Shown here: positions 44,150-51,350 of the stretch, one piece after another
How positions within the stretch are numbered: position 1 is the stretch's first letter
Layout: each line of letters opens with the position of its first letter
Assembly (NCBI GenBank): GCA_015680685.1
Contig: MNCI01013753.1
Location: 138,923-202,922, forward strand
From: Gnetum montanum
Lineage: Eukaryota > Streptophyta > Gnetopsida > Gnetales > Gnetaceae
DNA: 64,000 nt
Reading direction: 5' to 3'
Notes under the pieces: model-generated
What the model was told of the DNA's origin: nothing
The model's input: the letters and a program-made list of their open reading frames with translations, nothing else
Database searches by the model: none
Program-made: the position numbers and the translations under genes

Positions 44150-44470
44150 TCGAAGGTCGTAAATCGCCTCAGGAGATCTTTAGCCTGATTACAATAGGGC
44201 TGCAAATGTACCGCTTTGCAGGCGTAGACTCCAGTGATTTGATTTATGACGAGCATCGAGTCGCCCCTAATTGCCAGGTGTTGAACATCGAGTTCGCCTG
44301 CAATTAAAAGTCCCCTGAGGAGCCCCTCGTACTCTGCCACGTTGTTCGTACAAGGGAAGGTCAATCGATAAGCGTGTAGACGCACATCCTCAGGCGATAG
44401 CGTAAGAACAGTGGCCGCACTGCCACCTCTCGCGGTTGAAGCTCCATCGAAATACAATGTTGCTTCGAGG
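44150..44470 (-). pseudogene. Second (archaeal-like) RNase H domain of Tat-B
   Basis: LYFDGASTARGGSAATVL, TNNVAEYEGLLRGLL and LAIRGDSMLVINQITG carry the expected D, E, D residues of the extra RNase H characteristic of Tat elements. Just upstream, SLSPAPAGL and SLSPVSAGL mark a 30-bp tandem duplication (about 44,468-44,532) not seen in Tat-A. It lies in the same open frame as integrase (42,973-44,457 and beyond) and removes RNA from RNA-DNA hybrids. Confidence 0.88.
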
Positions 44471-44607
44471 CCTGCCGAAACAGGGCTTAAACTATCAAGG
44501 CCTGCCGGAGCAGGGCTTAAGCTATGTACATGCTCATCAGGAAATTCTGGTTCTACAGTGGCATGGTTGTCAATCGGCGAGGTGGCTAACTGGTCGGCTA
44601 TCGCTTA

Positions 44608-46234
44608 ACCCTTCATAGATGACTGGCCAATATAGTGGAGGTCGAACTCCGCAGTGATAGCCTTCCAGCGAGCTATTTTGCTACTTTCATGTAAACTATG
44701 CGTAATTGCTCTAAGTATGTTGTTTTTACAAATTACGTTAACCTGGCTACGAAAAAGATAATGTCTACATTTCTTGAGCGTAAAAACTAACGCTAAGCAG
44801 TTACGCTCGACATCATTATACCTTGTCTCGTACGCACATAGAGCGTGACTCAGATAGTAGATGGGCATCTCTGATCCATCATCTCTTCTCTGACAGAGCA
44901 ACGCCGCTATGGCAACGTCCAAAGTGGCAAGGTAGATGAAGAAAGGTAGGTCCCTTTGTGGTGGGAAAACCATCGGTAAATGCTGCAGTTCCTGTTTCAG
45001 ACTGTCAAACGCATGTTGGCAATTGTCGGTCCATTCAAAATTAACCCCCTTTTTCAGCAGGTGCTGCATGGGATGTAATTTGTCGGTTAATCTTGAAATG
45101 AACCTGCGTATAAATTGCAGCCGTCCTTGTAACCCTCGGAGTTGCGTGAGGTCTGTGGGAGGCTGTAACGCGACAATGGCTTGGACCTTATCAGGGTCAA
45201 CTCGTATGCCGGTTTCAGATACCACAAACCCTAGCATGCGTCCGGTTTTGACTCTGAACACGCACTTCTTTGGGTTAAGCCGGAGCTCGTGCGTGACGCA
45301 CCTTTTAAGGACTAACTCCAGGTCCTCTGAATGATCTTCTGACTTCAGAGACTTTACAGCTATGTCGTCTACGTAGTCATTCAGTCTCCCTAGGAGATAG
45401 TCACTAAAGATGTATGTCATGGCTCGCTGATACGTTGCTCCAGCGTTCTTCAGACCGAAAGGCATCATGGTGTAGCAAAATGTTCCCCAGGGTGTCATAA
45501 AGGTTGTTGTCAACTGATGTTCTGGGTTAATGCGAATCTGGTTATAGCCTGAAAAGCCATCCATGAAGGACAGAAGCGCATGCCCAGCTGTTGTATCCAC
45601 TAGCTGGTCGATACTCGGCAATGGGAAATTATCCTTAATTGTGGCTTTGTTCAAATCCCGGAAGTCGATGCATATGCGTATGCCTCCGGTTTTCTTTGAC
45701 ACAACCACAATGTTGGATACCTAGTCTGAGTAATCAACTGCGCGTATGAAACCAGCCTGATATAGCTTAGTGATTTCATCACGCACCGCTAGCGTGATCT
45801 CTGGCTTGATTTTGCGTGCCTTTTGCTTGACTGCCTTGATCTGAGGGTCGAGGATGATATTATGCTGGACTAGTCTAGGATCTAACCCAGGCATATCCTC
45901 ATACGACCACGCAAAGACAGTAATGTTGTCTTGTAGGACCTGCATGATTGCGTTGCGCATTTTCTCGTCTAGCAAGGAACTGACTTTGAGCGTCTTGGTC
46001 TCACCCCTGTGCGTAACGATAGGGACCTCACAAAGGGGGTCCTCAGTTATGTCCCCAGATTCCAGGTCTAGCGTGCGCGTCGACTGCTCTGGCCATTCTG
46101 GGGACATTTCTGACGCTGCTACAGTTACGCCTGCTAAAGGGGGGGTTAATGTCGAGAAGTGTAGGATCAATTGGCCTAACTATGTGCCTGTATGGGCCTG
46201 TCAGATCTAAAGGTGTTGGGAAGGCAGCGTCCAT
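44608..46234 (-). pseudogene. Tat-B reverse transcriptase and first RNase H
   Basis: The frame starts at ATG 46,234 (MDAAFPTPLDLTGPY), shifts near a run of seven Gs (46,139-46,145), then continues VTVAASEMSPEWPEQ and FAWSYEDMPGLDPRL. A TAG at 45,721-45,723 replaces the Trp of DWVSNIVVV. RT motifs follow: RICIDFRDLNKATIKDNFPLPSID, FMDGFSGYNQIRI, MMPFGLKNAGATYQRA and NDYVDDIAV. Connection and RNase H blocks follow (WTDNCQHAFDSLKQEL, PIYYLSHALCAYETRYN). A TAA at 44,605-44,607 replaces the Gln of KGQAIADQL. Three lesions make it untranslatable in one piece, though catalytic motifs remain. Confidence 0.92.
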
Positions 46235-46246
46235 CCTGTGTCTGTC

Positions 46247-46256
46247 CTGCAAAACC
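46247..46256 (-). other. Splice-acceptor-like site at the start of Tat-B pol
   Basis: On - the sequence is GGTTTTGCAG, 12 bases before the pol ATG. Tat-A shows GTTTTGCAG at the same offset. It may mark the 3' end of a sense intron that would contain the whole antisense gene. Confidence 0.4.
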
Positions 46257-46484
46257 AGCAAGAGCGTAAATGGTTAAGAGACAGATGACGAGATGTTGCC
46301 AGATGTGGCATACTACTAGAAGATGTGTAATCAATGCAACCCGATTACGAGGCGATAAGATAGAGTAGTTTAACGTCATTTCGGACAGACGAGCGTGCGA
46401 TATCCATCGAATTAATACCGGATTTTCGGATTCCTTTCCAGGAAAGTTCCGCTTAAACCTGGAGTCAAGTCGGCAATTTTCGCG

Positions 46485-46493
46485 TATAAATAG
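46485..46493 (+). promoter_or_regulatory. TATA box of the Tat-B antisense gene
   Basis: GCGTATAAATAGGCGG is a good plant TATA box on the + strand. It lies about 175 bp before ATG 46,660 and opposite in direction to the element's own transcription. The 5' leader that follows is purine-rich (46,540-46,620). Confidence 0.65.
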
Positions 46494-46659
46494 GCGGTTT
46501 TAGATGAATGCTGGTTGCTGACTATCTGGATTTACAAGCAGAGGAAAAACAGAGCAGAAGAAGAGACGAGACGCGAGCTAAGAAGAGCGGAGAAAGGAAG
46601 AACTGTAGGTTTTCGTGCTATTTGTAAGTAAGCTGTGAAGAAATCCTATCAGTAACGTA

Positions 46660-46782
46660 ATGGTGCCCAAGGTGAAGAAGCAGAACCCCAAGCTGGCAAA
46701 GCTTGACGAGATGCAGGCTAATCTGAACCGCGTGTCACAGGCACTGATCAACGTTTGCGACCCGACGCCACTCAACCGATAG
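46660..46782 (+). CDS. Conserved 40-residue ORF at the 5' end of the Tat-B antisense gene
   Basis: It starts MVPKVKKQNPKLAKLDEMQ and ends TPLNR before TAG (46,780-46,782). It has the same length and stop position as the Tat-A counterpart. The lysine-rich start and the amphipathic LDEMQANLNRVSQAL stretch are shared in character. Codon-level similarity shows the frame was under selection. It may be an upstream ORF or a first exon whose donor lies close to the stop. The following sequence is GCTCTC, not a clear donor. Confidence 0.5.
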   Translation: MVPKVKKQNPKLAKLDEMQANLNRVSQALINVCDPTPLNR

Positions 46783-47044
46783 GCTCTCCGTTACGCTTGT
46801 CTATATCTGTTGTTTTATTTGCCTAAATGGTCTTTAGCGTAATGCGTATTTTGAATCGTCGACCTCGGCTTAATGCGAGGGTTTTGTAAGGCTGCGTCCA
46901 TCGCCGTTGTCAGGGACAAACCTTGCGTTGTTACAAGGGTTTGAGCAATTTCAGCATGGTTAAGTTTTTTGCTATTCGTCTGTTTCTATTAAATGTGAGG
47001 CTGTACTTGCAAGTGTATTGACTTGTCTGGATTGTTTTCTACAG

Positions 47045-47494
47045 CATTGCGCTGAAACCCATCCTGCTTATGTTGGATATCATGGGGGTTTTGTGTTGGT
47101 TAAACCCCATAGTGCCAAATGTCCCTCCTCCGCACACAAGGGTGCAGGGGAAGGCCATCTGGTACCGAAAGGGGGCATTGGAATTTCTGCAGTTCCTGCT
47201 GCGTAATTTCAGCATCATCATCTGGTCGAACGTGACCGGAGACGTTGCTGGTGCTGTTCAGGAGCACCTGTTGCCAGGGTCTTCGCAGGGGATTCTGGCT
47301 TACCTGACAGACGGGGCGGTTGAGACGGGCAATCCCGAGGACCGAGCCCTCAGCTCTCGGGGTCTGAGGAGCTTGCAATGGATCTGGGATATGGACCGTT
47401 TCAACTGCTACCACGCATACAATACGCTTTTCGTGGCCCGCCATGTATCAACGTATTTCCAAAACCCGCAAGGCACAGTATTCTACGCAGGCGG
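47045..47494 (+). CDS. FCP1/NIF-like phosphatase-domain exon (Tat-B antisense gene)
   Basis: The exon is bounded by TTCTACAG| and |GTAAGC and is open for all 450 nt. It reads IALKPILLMLDIMGVLCWL, then ALEFLQFLLRNFSIIIWSN, then LRSLQWIWDMDRFN and YNTLFVARHVSTYFQNPQGT. In FCP1/NIF HAD phosphatases the corresponding blocks are (V/L)LDxDGxL, FLxF...F.VxIWSS.T, LxxxW and NTLLxDDSPYK..NPPxTA. The second motif-I Asp and both motif-IV Asp are missing in Tat-A and Tat-B alike, so the product should bind or scaffold rather than hydrolyse phosphate. The next exon carries the rest of the fold. Confidence 0.75.
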
Positions 47495-47590
47495 GTAAGC
47501 AGATCTGGATAACTACGCCTAATGTTATATGTTACAACGTATAAAGGTCTAACTGTATAAGGTGGCTAAATTTACGCTGTACTTGAACAG

Positions 47591-47848
47591 GTTTTTTATA
47601 CGCGATGGCCAGCTGTTCGGCGAAGGCGACACGCTGTCCTGTGCCGAAAGGGCAATAACAGAGTTCACCGTGACGAACAACGTTCGCGTCGGCGTCATCG
47701 GGCAAATCGGCCATGAGATGCGTGAGTACCACTCACGCTATGCGGAAGCCTTCCAAAAGTGCAAAGAACTCGGATGGCTGCACGAGGATTGGANGCATCG
47801 AGGACGTGGCAATTGAGCTTCCGCAATTCCCGCTGCCGTTTGGCCCCG
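47591..47848 (+). CDS. Second exon of the FCP1/NIF-like domain, damaged at an ambiguous base
   Basis: It starts FFIRDGQLFGEGDTLSCAER and continues NNVRVGVIGQIGHEMREYHSRYAEAF to GWLHEDW. In FCP1/NIF proteins a GPGGDLRxYLEGLA...V..YV segment follows the NPP block, and this exon fits that place. The base at 47,794 is N. The Tat-A exon is 275 nt against 258 here, so 17 nt and the frame are lost at this point. After it, IEDVAIELPQFPLPFG resumes in the other frame and reaches the donor GTAAGG. Confidence 0.65.
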
Positions 47849-47880
47849 GTAAGGCTGTTGCGTATTTGTGTTATGCGCGT

Positions 47881-47981
47881 ATATGTCTTTATGCGTGTAT
47901 GTGTCATGCGTCTATATGTCTTTATGCGTGTATGTGTCATGCGTCTATATGTCTTTATGCGTGTATATGTGTCATGCGTTG
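47881..47981 (+). repeat. Minisatellite in an intron of the antisense gene, three 33-bp units
   Basis: ATATGTCTTTATGCGTG and TATGTGTCATGCGTCT together form a 33-bp unit. It starts at 47,881, 47,914 and 47,947; the last copy is slightly altered. It fills most of the 157-bp intron (47,849-48,005). The Tat-A intron at this place has no such repeat, so the expansion is private to Tat-B. Confidence 0.85.
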
Positions 47982-48005
47982 GTTGCTTGTATTTCTGTCT
48001 TACAG

Positions 48006-49046
48006 TTAGGAAATCTCGGGAGATTACCCTCACAATTTCCGACCGCGGGGCGAGAGATGTCCTCTTCCGATACGGGGACATCAAAGAGGCGCAGCGGTGG
48101 CTTAGCCACTCGGCGGCCCCAGCTGTGGTGGTCGCCAACCTCCAAACCGCAGGGCTGTTGCACCTGTTCCTGGCCGCCACTCTTGACGTTCCCGCCAGCG
48201 AGATGATCGGCCTGGTGGACTCCTTCAACGCGAAGGCCGACCGCTTCAGCACGCGCGTGCATAACGTGCGTGTGAACTTCGACATCAACGCGCAGGTCTT
48301 TTCGGACCTGTTCGGCGTCCCTGCTGGCGGCCTTCCCGTGGACGTGAAGGCACAGAGAGGCGTCAAAGTGGAGGAGTTGCTGCAGGAGTAGGCGAAAATC
48401 CCTAAAGACCAAAAGGGATTCCCCTGCGAGAAGTTCGCGCTGCCGACCGCCAAGACGCTGTATCCCCTGTTTCGGGCTCAGACTTTCCCCAAGACCCTCT
48501 CACAGGCGCGAAACTTTTCCGTGGAGCAGACGCGCATCATGCGGGAGGTGCTGGAGGAGGGAGCCCGTTTCGACTGGGGAACCCATCTTTCCAAGGGCCT
48601 GCGGAGTGAGATGGTCAAGCTTCGCGAGAAGCTTGAGTCTCGCTTCAATGTGCACCATGCATTCTTCATCGCCACCCTCCGGCGGTTTGTTGAGTACCTG
48701 GTGGTCTAGAGGAACGGGGTCTGGTTGCTGCAAGATCGAGACCAACTGTCGAAGCCCTGGATTGCCCACATCCTCAACACTACCCGTGGGCAGGATCCGC
48801 CGGAGGGGATCGGAGAGTCAATGTCCGTGACGACGAAAGGCATGACGGCACCCCGGGTGCGAGGGCTTGACAGTGTAGGTGGGATAATGCCCACTTACAC
48901 CGGCGACGCCTCGCGAGGAAAGCGCCTGGCTGAGGAAATTGTGGAGCCTGCAGCTCGACGAAAAAGGCTCCGCGTTGCCGAGGCTCCTGGAGGCGAGGCC
49001 GGCCACACTGTGGGGCTCACGGTGCAGCGGACTAAGCCTCCGCCTG
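48006..49046 (+). pseudogene. Large central exon of the antisense gene (transposon-protein-like region and NLS-like patch)
   Basis: After TTACAG| it reads VRKSREITLTISDRGARDV, then IKEAQRWLSHSAAP, LLHLFLAATLDVPASEM and VRVNFDINAQVFSDLFGVP. Then come FPKTLSQARNFSVEQTRIM, EMVKLREKLESRFNVHHAFF and QDPPEGIGESMSVTTKGM. A basic patch AARRKRLR follows, looking like a nuclear localisation signal. The VRVNF...LFGVP block and the later helices recall plant transposon-associated proteins of the Athila ORF1/PF20167 type, a tentative match. TAG codons at 48,389 and 48,707 interrupt the frame. The exon ends at |GTAAGT. Confidence 0.65.
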
Positions 49047-49123
49047 GTAAGTGTCCAATGTGCATACGCAACGCTTTATTTTGTCTGGTGTGAATCATTG
49101 TCTAATGTACGGGATGTTGATAG

Positions 49124-49393
49124 CCAAAAAGACTGGTGGACTGACCCCTGAGACAGGGGCAGTAGTTTTAAGGAGTGGGGCGGGGGCCTCAGCGTTAAAA
49201 GCAGAGGCCCCGCCTGTTAAGACGCGCCGCACGCAAGCGTCCGCGCGTGGGGCGGCCCCAGCTACGAGCGGGGGCCATGTGCAGACTAGGGAGGAGGCCC
49301 CTGCTGCGGGAGCAAGAGACGCACAAACCCCGGTGCGTGAGACAGCAAGGCGGCAGGAAGATGTTGGTGACGTTGCCACTGTCACCGGTAGAG
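49124..49393 (+). CDS. Ala/Pro-rich linker exon of the antisense gene
   Basis: It is bounded by TTGATAG| and |GTAAGA and open for 270 nt. It begins KKTGGLTPETGAVVLRSGAG and becomes low-complexity, rich in A, E, P, R and T. The Tat-A exon (about 20,107-20,320) keeps KLTPETRAIVLRRGEG but a different linker. It is probably a flexible, fast-evolving spacer. Confidence 0.6.
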
Positions 49394-49462
49394 GTAAGAA
49401 AGCGTATGGTTTTGATAGCCTACGAATGTCTATGATACAGTACTAACGCAGTTATGGTACAG

Positions 49463-49591
49463 GGGAAGGGGACGCCTCCACGTCAGTTGCAGCTAACGAA
49501 GAATGGAGGAATCTCCTGGACAAGTTTGCCCTCGTGGAGGGCGTGCTTAACGAAATGATCGAGCGTCTTGAACGCGCCGATCCTGGTATCG
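49463..49591 (+). CDS. Short exon of the antisense gene
   Basis: It is bounded by GGTACAG| and |GTAAGT. It encodes EEWRNLLDKFALVEGVLNE followed by MIERLERADPGI. The Tat-A counterpart reads FPDKFMFMKGVVNDMISRLEQ. A helical, probably coiled segment. Confidence 0.6.
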
Positions 49592-49667
49592 GTAAGTAGA
49601 CCAAAGCGTGTATGTGATGTCTCATTGTTAAGCTGTCGTCTGTGTTAATGTCTCATTTTTCCTTTAG

Positions 49668-50485
49668 GAGCTCACCTCCGATGGGACCCCGCAGAGCCCA
49701 TTGACTTGGGCACGGCAGAGCCTCCATCTGACGGGGCGGTCGTGCCACGCAGCATTTACGAAGACATGCGTAAATGTGCGTTACGCGCGACACGCTTCGC
49801 ATGTGAAAGCCGGAACATGAACGAGGCCCTATGGAAAAGGTTGCAGCGGTCTGAGCAGAAGATCGACTCCCTGACCAAGGAAGTCGATGATCTGAAGGCG
49901 CGCTACGAGTTCCTGCAGGCTCGAGTCACTGGTGACAACGACTGGCGTACAGCTGTTATTGATCACGCCCATTATTGGACGGCCGTCAAAAACAATGTAC
50001 AAACCAGTCAAGCTCTGATAGAGCAGAGGATGCAGATAGAGCTCCTTGCTCAAAAGAGCCGAGACTGGAGGGACTACTGCGCGGGCGTACAGGAGTGGGG
50101 GCAGAAAGAGAAAGACCACAAGCACGTTTATAAAAGGGAAAGCCAGGCCTACCAAAAACGCTACCGCGAGTCTGCGATCAAAGCGCATTCCTTGGAGGTC
50201 TTTGTCGACATCATTGGAGCGTCTGAGGCCTTCAAGAAGTTTGAGGAACAGGTGACCGTCACTGCTTCTCCGGAGAGAGCAATAACCTTCCCTGGAAATC
50301 AAGTTTCGATCCCTACCTTCTATCCCGATCCTCCCTCCTGGAGTAGCGTGGAGAAGGGAAAGGTGAAGGCAGGGATGGCCTTGGGCGCAGACGCATGGCA
50401 AGACCTAACCGAGGACGAAATTATGGAGCGTTTGTGGGCTGGACTAGACAAGCTCCCCTTCGCTGCAGGAGTTGGGTCATCTCAG
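49668..50485 (+). CDS. Coiled-coil exon of the antisense gene
   Basis: It is bounded by CCTTTAG| and |GTAAGC with 818 nt open. AHLRWDPAEPIDLGTAEPP leads into a long helical region: LWKRLQRSEQKIDSLTKEV, DDLKARYEFLQARV, NNVQTSQALIEQRMQIELL and KEKDHKHVYKRESQAYQKR. A C-terminal block reads VSIPTFYPDPPSWSSVEKG and DLTEDEIMERLWAGLDKL. All of these blocks are found in Tat-A and some in Tat-F. The heptad-like spacing suggests dimerisation. No catalytic motif is seen. Confidence 0.7.
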
Positions 50486-50566
50486 GTAAGCCCACGCACT
50501 ACTTAGCCAGTGCGTCTCCCGACATAACGCTGTTTATTCTGATATTTGCGCTGTTGGTGTTCTCAG

Positions 50567-50812
50567 ATACCAGAAGCCGAAGCGTGTACGCCCGATGAGG
50601 GGTTGGAGGAAGAGGCTACGGGAATGGACGTGGAACACGCTGAGGAAGAACGTCCTCCTGTGGAGCCTGCGGTAGAACGAAAGTCTCGTGAAGAGATGAT
50701 CTTTCCGGAAGAAGTCCTTCCTGGAAACGAAGGCTTACTAGAGGACGACCTCTTGGGGGTTGACCCGGAGTTAAGGGACACGGGTGACAGTGGCAACGGG
50801 GACCACGCATAG
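50567..50812 (+). CDS. Acidic last exon of the antisense gene
   Basis: It starts after TTCTCAG| and is open to TAG 50,810-50,812. It is strongly acidic (EEEATGMDVEHAEEERPP, LLEDDLLGVDPELRDTGD). The Tat-A equivalent is equally acidic but different in sequence (HEEDPDEDARN). An acidic tail after an NLS-like patch and a coiled coil would suit a chromatin or transcription protein, which is inference only. Confidence 0.65.
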   Translation: MPEAEACTPDEGLEEEATGMDVEHAEEERPPVEPAVERKSREEMIFPEEVLPGNEGLLEDDLLGVDPELRDTGDSGNGDHA

Positions 50813-50833
50813 TTTTGTTTTGTTTTACGATGA

Positions 50834-50839
50834 AATAAA
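50834..50839 (+). terminator. AATAAA polyadenylation signal of the antisense gene
   Basis: GATGAAATAAAGATG lies 22 bases after the stop codon on the + strand. It is followed by a T-rich stretch at 50,862-50,875. Together with the TATA box at 46,485 it defines a complete transcription unit. Confidence 0.6.
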
Positions 50840-50894
50840 GATGCTATAAAATTGACGTTTTATCATTTTTTTTTGTCATTTTGTCGCTTTGCCT

Positions 50895-51090
50895 TAGTTT
50901 AAAGCCATTGCGGGCCGCTGCGTAAATCGACTAGTTTAAAGTCGTTGCGGGCCATTACGTAAAGATGTAAACGATGTAAGTATGCGTAAGTGAGAAAGAA
51001 AACAGTAAAGGGCAACTACTAGTTTAAGGCCGTTGCGGGCCAGTGCGTAAACTAACTAGTTTAAGGCCGTTGCGGGCCAGTGGGTAAACT
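50895..51090 (+). repeat. GGCC mini-hairpin units between antisense gene and PR (Tat-B)
   Basis: At least four units read CTAGTTTAA, then GGCC-gttgcg-GGCC, then AGTGCGTAAAC or a variant; two have weaker arms (AGCC, AGTC). Arm and loop lengths are the same as in the array after integrase. Tat-A has the corresponding longer array at 18,098-18,489. Confidence 0.8.
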
Positions 51091-51350
51091 ATAAAGAGGT
51101 AAACTGCGTAAAGAAATATGTGTACACGAACACGCGTAAAATGCGATAAGCAATGGTGAAAGACGAAGCGTGAAGGACAAAAGTCAAAGAACGAAGCGTA
51201 AAGCACATAGATGTAAGGCACGCAGACATAAAGAAAACAAGCATAAAGCACACAAGCGCGAGTAAACCAAACGTAAAGCACACAAGTACAGGCAAAACAA
51301 GCATTCGGCAAATACGCTAACCTGCATGTACGCACGCTGTAAGGCTTCGT
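51091..51350. other. Gene-free stretch with CGTAAAGCACA words
   Basis: Short words such as CGTAAAGCACA, CATAAAGCACACAAG and CGTAAAGCACACAAG recur about every 20-25 bp (51,190-51,300). No coding frame is supported. It separates the GGCC array from the end of gag-PR. Confidence 0.45.

Larger units (their letters stand above)
46485..50839 (+). pseudogene. Tat-B antisense multi-exon gene: FCP1/NIF-like, coiled-coil, acidic-tail protein
   Basis: Proposed exons are 47,045-47,494, 47,591-47,848, 48,006-49,046, 49,124-49,393, 49,463-49,591, 49,668-50,485 and 50,567-50,812. All introns start GT and end AG, and every junction keeps the frame (codon splits GG|G, G|TT, G|CC, G|GG, G|GA, then phase 0). 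A 40-codon ORF (46,660-46,782) precedes them. The predicted protein is about 1,000 residues. Lesions are an ambiguous base with frame loss at 47,794 and TAG codons at 48,389 and 48,707. Tat-A has different lesions, so the ancestral gene was open. It lies between PR and RT of the host element on the opposite strand. Function is unknown. Confidence 0.8.

Noticed and set aside
46778-46790. A splice donor directly after the 40-codon ORF to fuse it to the phosphatase-like exon
   Set aside because: In Tat-B the bases after the stop are GCTCTC rather than GT, and an in-frame TAG would remain. No alternative donor aligns between the two copies.
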